From Oceanobacillus manasiensis (lineage in GTDB: Bacteria; Bacillota; Bacilli; Bacillales; Amphibacillaceae), in assembly GCF_000724085.1 (NCBI RefSeq), contig NZ_CCDL010000002.1, positions 1-64,000 on the forward strand: a stretch of 64,000 nucleotides of DNA, in the 5' to 3' direction. The notes under the pieces were generated by a model. The model made no database searches and had not been told where the DNA came from. It saw only the letters and a program-made list of their open reading frames with translations. Positions 18,910 through 27,891 of the stretch are shown here, one piece after another. The translations under genes were made by a program, and so were the position numbers. The number at the start of each line of letters is the position of its first letter. The first letter of the stretch is position 1.

Positions 18910-19311
18910 ATGGAAATAATGCTTTATATTGCTGCCTTGATTGCCGCGGTAGCGTTTGCAGTACTTGTAATTTATGCAATTATTACCATGAAAGCAGCAA
19001 AACAAACAATGGAAAATGTTCAGAACTCACTGGACGGATTAAATACGCAAATGAAGGGTATTACAGATGAAACAACCCAGCTTTTAACAAAAACAAACAG
19101 ACTTGCTGATGATGTACAACAGAAGTCTTCTAAGCTAAATGGTGTTTTTGATGGTGCGAAGGGATTAGGGGAGACTGTGAGAGATTTTAACAACTCTTTA
19201 AAACAGTTATCTGGAAGTATTTCTCGTACAGCAAATCAAAACCCTGAGAAAGCAGCACAAGCAGTGAAATGGGCTTCTACCCTAATGGAATTTTGGAAAA
19301 AGAAAAAATAA
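18910..19311 (+). CDS. ytxG: YtxG, DUF948 family membrane protein
   Basis: A 133-residue DUF948 protein: one N-terminal transmembrane segment (about residues 4–26) followed by a helical, coiled-coil-prone domain and a basic tail WKKKK. It is a general-stress protein by homology, with no known biochemical activity. The AAGGGG ribosome binding site is 13 bases from the ATG, longer than ideal; a second ATG at 18919 is possible. It forms an operon with ytxH (29-base gap) under the two promoters described upstream. Confidence 0.88.
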   Translation: MEIMLYIAALIAAVAFAVLVIYAIITMKAAKQTMENVQNSLDGLNTQMKGITDETTQLLTKTNRLADDVQQKSSKLNGVFDGAKGLGETVRDFNNSLKQLSGSISRTANQNPEKAAQAVKWASTLMEFWKKKK

Positions 19312-19340
19312 ATAGATAACTATTACAAGGAGGATATCGC

Positions 19341-19772
19341 ATGGCTGAGAACAACAATATTAACACTAAAGACTTCATCATCGGTACATTAATTGGAAGT
19401 ATGGTAGGTGCTGCTGCAGCACTATTGTTAGCGCCTAAATCCGGTAAGGAATTGAGAAGTGATATTAATGAAGGAGCGGGCCAGGTAAAAGAACGTGCTT
19501 CTGAATGGAAAGATACTGCACAGGAAAAAAGCGCAGGCTGGAAGGATAAGGCATATACTACGAGTGCAGAGCTTAGACAAAAGGCCATGGACACTACCTC
19601 ACAGCTATCTAAAAGTGCATCAACAAAAACAAAAGAGATGACTAGCTCTGTAAAGACAAAGCTAAACAAAAAAAAATCAAAAGAAGAACAAGCACAACAG
19701 GCAGCTGAAGATGTAGCAGACGCAATTCAAGAGGCTACAGAAGAATTAGAAGCAGCAAAGAGACAAGGTTAG
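19341..19772 (+). CDS. ytxH: YtxH domain-containing protein
   Basis: A 143-residue stress protein with the YtxH signature: a short N-terminal hydrophobic helix with glycine zipper (IGTLIGSMVGAAAALLLAPKSGKELR, residues about 14–38, read in parts) followed by a long amphipathic region rich in Lys, Ala, Thr and Gln, resembling LEA-type repeats (KERASEWKDTAQEK). SD AAGGAGG precedes the ATG. In B. subtilis a third gene, ytxJ, follows; here a terminator follows directly and ytxJ is missing from this site. Confidence 0.9.
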   Translation: MAENNNINTKDFIIGTLIGSMVGAAAALLLAPKSGKELRSDINEGAGQVKERASEWKDTAQEKSAGWKDKAYTTSAELRQKAMDTTSQLSKSASTKTKEMTSSVKTKLNKKKSKEEQAQQAAEDVADAIQEATEELEAAKRQG

Positions 19773-19794
19773 TTATAAAAAAATAATAATGTAC

Positions 19795-19847
19795 AAATGC
19801 CGAGTGATTTTTTTAGTTTCAAGCTAAAATAACCACTCGGCATTTTA
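19795..19847. terminator. Terminator after ytxH
   Basis: AAATGCCGAGTG and CACTCGGCATTT form a perfect 12-bp stem with a longer loop that can itself fold. It lies between convergent ytxH and the FtsA-like gene and may serve both. Confidence 0.85.
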
Positions 19848-19921
19848 TAATTCAAGTATTTAACTGGATAAAACGACTTAAGGATTGAATAGAATGCTAG
19901 ATTCTACTCATTTTGGTCCAA

Positions 19922-22051
19922 TCACCACGTGATTTGAAGCTGATCACCATCTTTTATTTCCCCATCGAAGGAAGCAGGTCTTTCATTTACATATAGTTTG
20001 AAATCCCCGCTGACTTTACTAATATCAATATCAATGTACCGGAAAATATCCTGAAAAATAAAAGCTTCTTCTATCTTAGGCTCCATTTTTATATGATTTT
20101 GGTCTTGTAATTCAGTATCTGGTCCAATCTGCTCTCCATTTCTTTTTATCGAATAACAGGGTCTTTCCATCTTGATAAACTGCCCATTAAAGTGCACATG
20201 TATAGTTTTTGAAAGTTCTTTACCTAACACGGAAAACAGGTCGGATACTAGTGGCGTAGTAGCTGGTTCTATATTCAATTTATCATTATTATGAAGAAGC
20301 TGGGTATCATCTGTTTGGTTATGATTAACAAATATCCTCGTTTTCCCCATAGGGAGTGTCACTTTTTCGTTATTTACATATACCGAAAAAGCGTTAGTCT
20401 GTTGGACTTTTTCCTTGCCGGTAATTCGTATTAAATCTTTTACCGTTGTTTCATGTTCATACGTGATGATATCTCGATCTTTTATCTGATAGGTTTTCGC
20501 TTGCTTCCTACCATTTACATAGTAATTAGCATAACACTTAATAGGTTGTTTGTTGAAGTAGATGACTTTTGTAGGAAGTTCACCTATAAGCTCTTCCAAC
20601 GTCATTTGTGCAGGTAAACCGTCTTTTCCTCTCTCGATTTGTACACATTCGTTATTTTGAATCATGTGATCAACAGTTGCCTTTTTCTGATTAACAAACA
20701 ACTGTGGAGTCTGCCCAAGTTGACCAGGTATCGTAATTTCCTTCCCGTTAACAGTGACCATCATAGCTGTTCCGGGACGACCATACATCTTATGTATGTC
20801 TAAACCAGCCTGAATGAGAGTATCCCCTACAGTTAGCTGTTTCATTTCAAACATACGAACTTTTTGTTTATTTACATTTACTGTTACATAATGTACAGGA
20901 TTTTGTTTGGCTGCAATTGCAATTCCTATTGGTGTTACAAAATCTGGTCCCTTCGGCAATGCTTCAGATGGAACTAGGTTTTGAATCGCATCGATTCCTC
21001 TAACTGCCACGCGGTTTTCCGGTAATTTTAATTTATGTGCAAGGAGTTTGGTAATCTCAGGAGTCAGACTACCACCACCAACTAACATGACAGCTTTGGG
21101 AGGGGTAGCGTTTAATAAAAGTATTTCTTCAGATATTTTTGATGCAAGGTTTTCTACCTTACTACGTATTTCTTCAACCAAAGAATCATACGTAATGGTC
21201 GTTTCAAATCCGAGAATATCTGCAACTATTGCTTCACCTTTATTAACAATATCCCTTTTCGTTTGTTCAGCTAGAGGAAAGTCAAGTAGATACGCGTCAC
21301 TTATTGCTTCTGTGATTTCATCACCAGCGACTGGGACCATGCCATAAGCAGCAACTGTCCCAGCATTTGTGATTGCTATATCACTTGTACCCGCCCCTAT
21401 ATCAACAAGAGCTACATTGAGCCTCCTCATTGACTCAGGAACGAGGACATGTATAGCTGCAATTGGTTCTAAAGTAAGAGCCTCCATCTCGAGCTCAGCA
21501 CGTCCTAAAGCTGCCAACAGAGATTCCACTACAATTTTAGGGAGAAACGTGGCAATTATTTCTACCATAGCTTTCTCCCCACTCTGATCAATTAGGGAGC
21601 CAATTTTCTCTTCATCAATTTGATAATGTAATATCGAATAGCCAACACAGTAATAATGATGGTATTCCTCAGATTTACTACCATGTGCTAGTTTAACTTG
21701 TGCAGCTTGGACGGCACTTAATTCTAAATGCTTTATCGTTTCCTCTTCCATAATCGGCTGTTGATTTAGCTCAATTGTAGCAGTTGCCTGTGTAGTTTTT
21801 AGTGCTCTTCCGGCTGCAGCTACACAAACTTTTTGAAGAGTTCCGTGAGTCTGTTCAAGCTTTTTTTTTACCTCACGGATAATATCCGATACGGCTACTA
21901 CATTATGTATTTGGCCATCCCGCATTGATCTTTCGGTATGCTCCTTTGTATAAAAATCTACTACTTTATAATTGGTATCTTCTTTTTCTAATATAATCCC
22001 CGTTACGGAACGTGTACCGATATCTAAAGCAAAAATACGATCGTCCATCAT
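19922..22051 (-). CDS. FtsA-like actin-fold ATPase with five C-terminal beta-grasp-like repeats
   Basis: A 709-residue protein. Residues 5–385 are an FtsA/PilM-type actin-fold ATPase: phosphate-1 LDIGTRSVTG (9–18), phosphate-2 LVDIGAGTSDIA (215–226), adenosine loop VMLVGGGSLT (321–330). An SHS2-like 1C insert covers about residues 75–190. Residues 388–709 hold about five degenerate units of 50–90 residues, each with a VNG/VNN strand turn and ending in an acidic D-x-hydrophobic strand (NNECVQIE, DRDIITYE, NNDKLNIE, DQNHIKME, DGDQLQIT), suggestive of beta-grasp (ThiS/MoaD-like) domains. There is no FtsA-type C-terminal membrane helix. It is larger than cell-division FtsA (about 420–440 aa), so it is a paralogue. 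SD AAAGGG lies before the first ATG. The function is not known to me; roles in envelope assembly or scaffolding are inference. Confidence 0.85.
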   Translation of the reverse strand: MMDDRIFALDIGTRSVTGIILEKEDTNYKVVDFYTKEHTERSMRDGQIHNVVAVSDIIREVKKKLEQTHGTLQKVCVAAAGRALKTTQATATIELNQQPIMEEETIKHLELSAVQAAQVKLAHGSKSEEYHHYYCVGYSILHYQIDEEKIGSLIDQSGEKAMVEIIATFLPKIVVESLLAALGRAELEMEALTLEPIAAIHVLVPESMRRLNVALVDIGAGTSDIAITNAGTVAAYGMVPVAGDEITEAISDAYLLDFPLAEQTKRDIVNKGEAIVADILGFETTITYDSLVEEIRSKVENLASKISEEILLLNATPPKAVMLVGGGSLTPEITKLLAHKLKLPENRVAVRGIDAIQNLVPSEALPKGPDFVTPIGIAIAAKQNPVHYVTVNVNKQKVRMFEMKQLTVGDTLIQAGLDIHKMYGRPGTAMMVTVNGKEITIPGQLGQTPQLFVNQKKATVDHMIQNNECVQIERGKDGLPAQMTLEELIGELPTKVIYFNKQPIKCYANYYVNGRKQAKTYQIKDRDIITYEHETTVKDLIRITGKEKVQQTNAFSVYVNNEKVTLPMGKTRIFVNHNQTDDTQLLHNNDKLNIEPATTPLVSDLFSVLGKELSKTIHVHFNGQFIKMERPCYSIKRNGEQIGPDTELQDQNHIKMEPKIEEAFIFQDIFRYIDIDISKVSGDFKLYVNERPASFDGEIKDGDQLQITW

Positions 22052-22107
22052 TAAATAACCCTTTCCCTCATAAACTGACTCTATTATAAACTTTTATAAA
22101 CTTTTTA

Positions 22108-22136
22108 TCGACAAAGAAAAAGATATTAGCTATAAT
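22108..22136 (+). promoter_or_regulatory. Sigma-A promoter of aroA
   Basis: TCGACA, a 17-base spacer and TATAAT, 45 bases before the start codon. Confidence 0.65.
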
Positions 22137-22180
22137 TGTCTCTAATTATTAAAAAACTGCAAATACAAGGGGAGTAGTAT

Positions 22181-23254
22181 ATGAGTGAAATGGAACAATT
22201 AAGAGAGCAAATGGATAGTGTGAATCTAGAAATCTTGAAGCTTATTAACCAACGTGCTGAGATTGTACAACAAATCGGTCAGGTGAAAGCAAAGCAAAGC
22301 ATGAATCGGTTTGATCCAGTACGTGAAAGAGATATGCTGAATCAAATTACTAACAAGAATGATGGTCCATTTCAAAAAAGTACAATTGAACACATTTTCA
22401 AAGAGATTTTTAAGGCGAGCCTTGAATTGCAGGAGGATGACCATAGTAAAGCATTATTAGTATCAAGGAAGAAAAAGCCTGAGGATACAGTGATTACAAT
22501 TAATGGAGCGGCTATTGGGGACGGGAACACCCACTATGTGATGGGTCCATGTGCTGTAGAGAGCTACGATCAGGTAGATCAGGTTGCAGAGGCTGTGAAA
22601 AACAAAGGCATTAAGCTATTGAGAGGTGGCGCATTTAAACCACGTACATCTCCATATGATTTCCAAGGCCTTGGTATAGAAGGATTACAAATTTTAAGAA
22701 AAGCTGCCGATAAGCATGGCTTAGCTGTTGTTAGTGAAATAGTAAATCCTGCACATCTTGAAGAAGCACTTGAATACTTAGATGTGGTTCAAATTGGAGC
22801 GAGGAATATGCAAAACTTTGAACTGTTAAAAGCAGCCGGTGATTTAAATAAACCAGTCTTATTAAAACGAGGATTGTCAGCTACGATTTCCGAATTCATT
22901 AATGCAGCAGAATACATTATCTCCAGAGGAAATGGAAATATTATTCTATGTGAGCGTGGAATCCGCACATATGAAAAAGCTACACGAAATACACTTGATA
23001 TCTCAGCAGTGCCTATACTGAAGCAAGAAACACACTTACCAGTAATGGTGGATGTAACCCACTCTACTGGTAGAAGAGACATTTTGCTTCCAGCTGCTAA
23101 GGCGGCTATTGCAATAGGGGCTGATGGAGTAATGGCAGAGGTTCATCCAGATCCTGCAGTGGCATTATCGGATTCTGCTCAACAGATGGATATACCAATG
23201 TTCAACTCCTTTATGGATGATATTATGAATGTAGCAAGTAAATTTAATCGATAA
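22181..23254 (+). CDS. aroA: Bifunctional chorismate mutase / DAHP synthase
   Basis: The entry enzyme of the shikimate pathway: condenses phosphoenolpyruvate and erythrose 4-phosphate to 3-deoxy-7-phosphoheptulonate. Residues 1–85 are an AroQ-type chorismate mutase domain ([23 protein letters not shown]), which acts as the feedback sensor in B. subtilis AroA(G). Residues 95–357 are the type I beta DAHP synthase, with [39 protein letters not shown] and [11 protein letters not shown]. The length of 357 aa matches B. subtilis. It has its own promoter and is followed by a strong terminator. Confidence 0.95.
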   Translation: MSEMEQLREQMDSVNLEILKLINQRAEIVQQIGQVKAKQSMNRFDPVRERDMLNQITNKNDGPFQKSTIEHIFKEIFKASLELQEDDHSKALLVSRKKKPEDTVITINGAAIGDGNTHYVMGPCAVESYDQVDQVAEAVKNKGIKLLRGGAFKPRTSPYDFQGLGIEGLQILRKAADKHGLAVVSEIVNPAHLEEALEYLDVVQIGARNMQNFELLKAAGDLNKPVLLKRGLSATISEFINAAEYIISRGNGNIILCERGIRTYEKATRNTLDISAVPILKQETHLPVMVDVTHSTGRRDILLPAAKAAIAIGADGVMAEVHPDPAVALSDSAQQMDIPMFNSFMDDIMNVASKFNR

Positions 23255-23276
23255 AGAAAATCAAACTGGGTATCGA

Positions 23277-23323
23277 TTTAAAGGCTGAACCATCACCATG
23301 ATGATTCAGCCTTTAAATTTTTT
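23277..23323 (+). terminator. Terminator after aroA
   Basis: TTTAAAGGCTGAA and TTCAGCCTTTAAA form a 13-bp stem, with a further CATCA/TGATG pairing inside, then TTTTTT. The -35 box of ccpA begins in the T run. Confidence 0.92.
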
Positions 23324-23350
23324 GTAATTTTATTCATTGTAGAGTATGAT
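23322..23350 (+). promoter_or_regulatory. Sigma-A promoter of ccpA
   Basis: TTGTAA, a 17-base spacer and TATGAT. The start site would be near 23357, about 30 bases before the coding region. Confidence 0.6.
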
Positions 23351-23386
23351 AAAAAAATATAGGATGTATAGTTAATTAGGAGGTAA

Positions 23387-24385
23387 ATGAAATTGAATAT
23401 TACAATATATGATGTAGCGAGAGAAGCAAACGTCTCTATGGCAACAGTATCTCGTGTCGTAAACGGGAATCCGAATGTGAAACCTACCACAAGGAAAAAA
23501 GTGCTTGCAACAATAGAGCGTCTTGGTTACCGTCCAAACGCTGTAGCAAGAGGACTAGCAAGTAAAAAAACAACTACTGTCGGTGCTATTATCCCCGATA
23601 TTTCAAGTATCTTCTTTGCTGAGCTGGCTCGAGGAATAGAAGATATTGCCACCATGTATAAATATAATATTATATTAAGCAACTCCGATCAAAATAAAGA
23701 AAAGGAATTAGGCTTAATTAATACGATGCTAGAGAAACAGGTAGACGGAATTATTTTCATGGGTGGAGATATTTCCGAAGAGCATGTGCAACAATTTAAA
23801 ACATCTTCTGTACCAGTGGTATTGGCTGCTACCTATGATGAAGGTGGAGAGATTCCATCAGTCAACATTAATTATGAAGAAGCAGCTTATGAAGCAACTA
23901 AATACTTGCTTGAACGAGATAGCTTACCTGCTTTTGTTTCAGGCCAAGAAGATTCACATATTAACCTTCTTAAATACACTGGCTACAAGAAGGCCTTAAA
24001 AGAAGCATCCGTAGAGTTAGATGAATCGCTCGTGGTAAAAGGAGACTATTCTTATGACTCAGGAATTGATGCCGTTAATCAACTGCTTGCACTGGACAAA
24101 AAGCCAACCTCTATTTTTGTAGCTTCCGATGAAATGGCACTTGGTGTCATCCATGGCGCACAAGATAAAGGATACAACGTACCAGAAGATATAGAGGTCT
24201 TTGGGTTTGATAATACGAGACTATCTACAATGGTAAGACCAACCTTATCTACAATCGTACAGCCAATGTATGATATTGGGGCTGTAGCAATGCGTTTATT
24301 GACGAAGTTTATGAATAAAGAAGAAGTAGAAGATAAAAAAGTTGTGTTGCCACACCGAGTTGAAAAAAGAAACTCAACAAAGTAA
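23387..24385 (+). CDS. ccpA: Catabolite control protein A (LacI/GalR family)
   Basis: The global carbon regulator: with HPr-Ser46-P it binds cre sites to repress or activate carbon genes. The LacI helix-turn-helix [18 protein letters not shown] is at the N-terminus, the hinge helix with [11 protein letters not shown] at about residues 48–58, and the periplasmic-binding-protein-like core fills the rest. It is very close to B. subtilis CcpA throughout, including the run [12 protein letters not shown]. The start is ATG at 23387 or TTG at 23393; AGGAGG is three bases from the ATG but nine from the TTG, so the TTG may be the real start. No terminator lies before motP, so the three genes probably form the ccpA-motP-motS operon known in B. 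subtilis. Confidence 0.95.
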   Translation: MKLNITIYDVAREANVSMATVSRVVNGNPNVKPTTRKKVLATIERLGYRPNAVARGLASKKTTTVGAIIPDISSIFFAELARGIEDIATMYKYNIILSNSDQNKEKELGLINTMLEKQVDGIIFMGGDISEEHVQQFKTSSVPVVLAATYDEGGEIPSVNINYEEAAYEATKYLLERDSLPAFVSGQEDSHINLLKYTGYKKALKEASVELDESLVVKGDYSYDSGIDAVNQLLALDKKPTSIFVASDEMALGVIHGAQDKGYNVPEDIEVFGFDNTRLSTMVRPTLSTIVQPMYDIGAVAMRLLTKFMNKEEVEDKKVVLPHRVEKRNSTK

Positions 24386-24457
24386 AAAAGATGCCGATAT
24401 AAAGAATAGAGAGAATCTTCATTCCCTTATTCCATAGTGACTTTGAGGAGAGAGAAT

Positions 24458-25282
24458 ATGAGAAAACGCGATATATTAACTCCTATCGGCATCACGTTAG
24501 GTTTTATCATGATCATGCTTGCAATCATGTCAAAAGGTGGTACAAGCGGCGCTGCATTATTCTTGGATGTTTCGTCTATCTTTATTGTAATCGGCGGTTT
24601 AGTTGCGTCCATGCTGATTAATTTTAAAATGGAGGAAATAAAACTTACTAGAAAAATTATTAGTGAGGCCTTTCACAAGAAGGATCAGCGTCTTCATGAA
24701 TTAATCAATATGTTTATAAGATTATCCGAGCGAGCCCGTCGGGAAGGGATCCTAGCTTTGGAAAATGGACTGGAAGAAGTAGAAGAGCCTTTTGTAAAAA
24801 AAGGGGTGCTACTAGCTGTTGATGGGATGGAACCAGAAGTGATCAGCGATATTATGAACGCGGAAATAACGGCAATGGAGGACAGGCACTATAAAGGAAG
24901 AAATCTAATAGAAAAAGCTGGGGAGTATGCACCGGCTTGGGGAATGATTGGTACCCTAGTAGGTCTAGTGCTTATGCTAAATAATTTACAAGACCCTGCC
25001 AGTCTAGGTCCGAGTATGGCTGTCGCTCTCCTTACAACCTTATATGGTACTGTCTTAGCAAATTTAGTTTTCGTTCCTATGGCAAATAAATTAGAGAGCA
25101 AGACAGAAGAAGAAGTTTTTATCAAACAGGTTATTATTGAAGGGGTTATGGGTGTTCAGTCTGGACAAAATCCACGTATTCTCGAAGAAAAACTATCTGC
25201 ATTTCTTTCCAGTGATATCAAGAACAAGCAGGCAGCTGTTGAAGATCCAGGATTTGTAGGAGAGAGAGTCAATGAAGCGTAG
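24458..25282 (+). CDS. motP: Flagellar stator subunit MotP (Na+-type)
   Basis: A MotA/PomA family protein of 274 aa with two N-terminal and two C-terminal transmembrane segments and the conserved EYAPAWGMIGTLVGLVLML stretch (about residues 155–173). A charged cytoplasmic loop at about residues 55–145 should contact the rotor. It follows ccpA as in B. subtilis, where MotP/MotS is the sodium-driven accessory stator. ATG at 24458 is chosen because GAGGAG stands eight bases before it; the in-frame GTG at 24437 precedes that SD. It overlaps motS by 11 bases. Confidence 0.93.
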   Translation: MRKRDILTPIGITLGFIMIMLAIMSKGGTSGAALFLDVSSIFIVIGGLVASMLINFKMEEIKLTRKIISEAFHKKDQRLHELINMFIRLSERARREGILALENGLEEVEEPFVKKGVLLAVDGMEPEVISDIMNAEITAMEDRHYKGRNLIEKAGEYAPAWGMIGTLVGLVLMLNNLQDPASLGPSMAVALLTTLYGTVLANLVFVPMANKLESKTEEEVFIKQVIIEGVMGVQSGQNPRILEEKLSAFLSSDIKNKQAAVEDPGFVGERVNEA

Positions 25283-26054
25283 GCAGATAAGACGGAGCAA
25301 AAACAAAGGTGCACCGAAATGGATGGTTACATATTCAGACATGGTAACCTTAATCCTTGTGTTTTTTATTCTGCTATTTTCCATGTCGCAAATTGACTCA
25401 GTCAAATTTGAAGCGATCTCAGAATCATTTCGCAATCGGATGATATTTGACTTTTATCCCTCTCCCGTTCCTATGGAAAATCCTACAGAACATACACGAG
25501 ACGAGGAAAGTGGAAAGAATTCCAATGAATTTGAGAATCCCACACAGTTGGAAAATAAAACCGATGATGATGATACAACCCGACAGGATTCCTTAGACAA
25601 TCTTATGGAAAATGTTGAAAAATACTTAGAAGAAAATGAATTAAACAATGTAATTTCAGCTAACCGTACAGAGCAAGGAGTAGTTCTTGTACTACAAGAA
25701 AGTATATTTTTTAATTCAGGAGAAGCAGAAATACTGGAGAGAGGGCAACCTTTTTTAACAAAAATTGCTTCCATGTTAGACAGTCTTCCGAACAATGTTA
25801 AAGTAGAAGGACATACAGATGATAGACCGATAGAGAGCTTTAGATATCCATCTAACTGGGAACTTTCTAGTGCAAGGGCAAGCAGTGTTATTCGTTATTT
25901 AATAGAAGAATATGACTTCGACGAATCACGCTTTACTTCGGTAGGTTATGGAGATACGAGGCCTATTGTCGATAATACGTCCGAAGAGAACTGGGCAAAA
26001 AACCGTCGTGTAGAAATTGTAATATTAGAAGAAAGTAAGGGAGATGATGAATAA
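25272..26054 (+). CDS. motS: Flagellar stator subunit MotS (Na+-type)
   Basis: The MotB-type partner of MotP. One transmembrane helix (about residues 20–40) carries the ion-binding Asp23 in TYSDMVTLILVFFILLFS; the LILVFFIL context resembles MotS/PomB more than H+-type MotB, which supports sodium use by inference. An acidic linker at about residues 65–125 is followed by an OmpA-like peptidoglycan-binding domain with GHTDDRPI, ELSSARASSV and NRRVEIVIL. It has 260 aa against about 242 in B. subtilis, the extra length lying in the acidic linker. Confidence 0.92.
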   Translation: MKRRQIRRSKNKGAPKWMVTYSDMVTLILVFFILLFSMSQIDSVKFEAISESFRNRMIFDFYPSPVPMENPTEHTRDEESGKNSNEFENPTQLENKTDDDDTTRQDSLDNLMENVEKYLEENELNNVISANRTEQGVVLVLQESIFFNSGEAEILERGQPFLTKIASMLDSLPNNVKVEGHTDDRPIESFRYPSNWELSSARASSVIRYLIEEYDFDESRFTSVGYGDTRPIVDNTSEENWAKNRRVEIVILEESKGDDE

Positions 26055-26065
26055 GCATCTCCCTA
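26039..26065 (+). terminator. Possible terminator of ccpA-motP-motS
   Basis: GGGAGATG and CATCTCCC form an 8-bp stem whose loop contains the motS stop codon. The T tail is weak, so termination may be partial. Confidence 0.5.
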
Positions 26066-26086
26066 TTTCTATGTCAATTAAAGTAT

Positions 26087-27241
26087 TTACATTATCTTTT
26101 TTGTATACTTCAACATGCTTTGTAAAAGCTTTTTATTTTTTTCAGTAATTTCTTCCTTACGAGGAATAGATACAATTTCTTTGTCGTCCTGCCAGTATTC
26201 TGGAAGGGTGGTAGGTGCTTCTTCACTCCATTGTTTCAACCAGCTACTAGGAAGCTTGCCAGTAAGGTGTTGCCCCTCTTGCATAACATTCCATAGTTGG
26301 CCCCATGCTCTCGGTACAACCCGCCACATATCATACCCTCCACCGCCAAGTGCAACCCATTTGCCGCCACAATAGTCATGTGCAATTTCATGCGCTATCT
26401 TAGGGATGTATTCAAAAGTCTTCATTGTACTACATAAATGGGTTAATGGGTCGTAACAATGTGCATCAGCTCCGTTTTGTGTCACGATAATATCAGGTCT
26501 AAAAAATTCTGCTACTTCTTTGATAGCGCTATCATAAACAGAGATAAAAGAATCGTCCTCTGTAAAAGCGTCCAATGGTAAATTAAATGTATAGCCATGC
26601 CCTTGCTTTATTCCGCGTTCATTCACATTTCCGGTTCCGGGAAAAAGGTATCTACCAGTCTCGTGGATGGAAAGGGTGCAAACATTTGGATCATCGTAAA
26701 AACCCCATTGTACACCATCACCATGATGAGCATCTGTGTCTACATATAACACTCTTAAATCATATTTTTCACGAAGGTATTTTATTGCCACCGCTCCATC
26801 GTTATATATACAAAACCCAGCTGCTTTTCGTTTAAATCCATGATGTAAGCCGCCACCTAAGTGAAGGGCATGCATTGTCTGGTTTTGCATAACTGCATCA
26901 ACTGCAGTAAGTGTACCGCCTACAACATAACTTGCTGCTTCGTGCATGTTTGAAAAGATTGGTGTATCTTCCGTTCCAAGACCAAATTGTAATGCTTCTG
27001 ATTCTAAGAGTTGAGACTTGCCCGCTTTTTTAACTGCTTGAATGTATGCTATATCATGAAAAAGTGCGATTTCCTCTTCGGTTGCCATTCGTGGAGATAT
27101 AATCGATTGTGATGGTAGTAGATTTGCAGCTTCGAGTAGTTCCTTTGTTAGCATAACACGTTTTTGGTTTAGCGGATGATCTTCATGAAAATGGTAGTTT
27201 AGTGTATTTTCCGAGAAAACGAAACCTGCAGAACATTTCAT
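26087..27241 (-). CDS. acuC: Protein deacetylase AcuC (histone deacetylase family)
   Basis: A zinc- and histone-deacetylase-fold enzyme of 384 aa. Catalytic elements visible are GGGLHHGFKRKAAGFC (tandem His, about residues 129–144), VDTDAHHGDGVQ (metal Asp and His, about residues 167–178) and a later GADAHCYDPL metal Asp. In B. subtilis AcuC removes the acetyl group that AcuA puts on acetyl-CoA synthetase. Its start overlaps the acuB stop by four bases (ATGA), so it is the last gene of acuABC. Confidence 0.92.
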   Translation of the reverse strand: MKCSAGFVFSENTLNYHFHEDHPLNQKRVMLTKELLEAANLLPSQSIISPRMATEEEIALFHDIAYIQAVKKAGKSQLLESEALQFGLGTEDTPIFSNMHEAASYVVGGTLTAVDAVMQNQTMHALHLGGGLHHGFKRKAAGFCIYNDGAVAIKYLREKYDLRVLYVDTDAHHGDGVQWGFYDDPNVCTLSIHETGRYLFPGTGNVNERGIKQGHGYTFNLPLDAFTEDDSFISVYDSAIKEVAEFFRPDIIVTQNGADAHCYDPLTHLCSTMKTFEYIPKIAHEIAHDYCGGKWVALGGGGYDMWRVVPRAWGQLWNVMQEGQHLTGKLPSSWLKQWSEEAPTTLPEYWQDDKEIVSIPRKEEITEKNKKLLQSMLKYTKKIM

Positions 27242-27891
27242 TGTTTTGGCCCCGCGATATTATTAGGCCACATTAAATCATAGCCTGCGTCTCTCAAATC
27301 CTGAATTACAGGTAAGGGATTCATCGTTTGAATTCGGAAAACAAGTATTTTGTAGCTAGGATCGTCTCTATACGGGTACACTAAAACAGAAACAATATTT
27401 ACTTTTCTTTTACCAAATATAGAAGTGACTTCAGGAAGAATACCTGGTCTATGGGGCACTCTAACTTCGATATGGGAAGAAGGAACATTTGTGCCGGTAA
27501 GCTGAATTAATGTTTGCAGCATATCTTTTTCTGTAACAATGCCAACAAGTCTATTATCCTTTCTTACTACAGGTAGACAAGCAAATTCTTCATCATAAAA
27601 GATTCTTGCGATTTCTTCCACAAAGTCAAGTGGATGAACGGTAACTACTGGACTACTCATTATGGTGTGAATCTCATTTTTCAATTCTATTGCTTGTGTA
27701 CTGTTCTTAAATATGGAGGGAGCTGCATCGCGAATATCCCTGTCAGAGATAATCCCAATTACGTCCTTATTTTTATCTACAATTGGAATATGGCGAATAC
27801 GGTTCAATTGTATGATGTGCAATGCTTTTTCAATTGTATCTGCCGGTGATAATGTAATCACATCTCTATTCATGATTTCCTCAACTAGCAT
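27238..27891 (-). CDS. acuB: AcuB, CBS-pair and ACT domain protein
   Basis: A 217-residue regulator with two CBS domains (about residues 1–60, MNRDVITLSPADTIEKAL; and about 75–130, MSSPVVTVHPLDFVEE) that probably bind adenine nucleotides, followed by an ACT-like domain from about residue 140. Its role in acetyl-CoA synthetase control is implied by the operon but not defined. Its ATG is directly adjacent to the acuA stop codon. Confidence 0.92.
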   Translation of the reverse strand: MLVEEIMNRDVITLSPADTIEKALHIIQLNRIRHIPIVDKNKDVIGIISDRDIRDAAPSIFKNSTQAIELKNEIHTIMSSPVVTVHPLDFVEEIARIFYDEEFACLPVVRKDNRLVGIVTEKDMLQTLIQLTGTNVPSSHIEVRVPHRPGILPEVTSIFGKRKVNIVSVLVYPYRDDPSYKILVFRIQTMNPLPVIQDLRDAGYDLMWPNNIAGPKQ

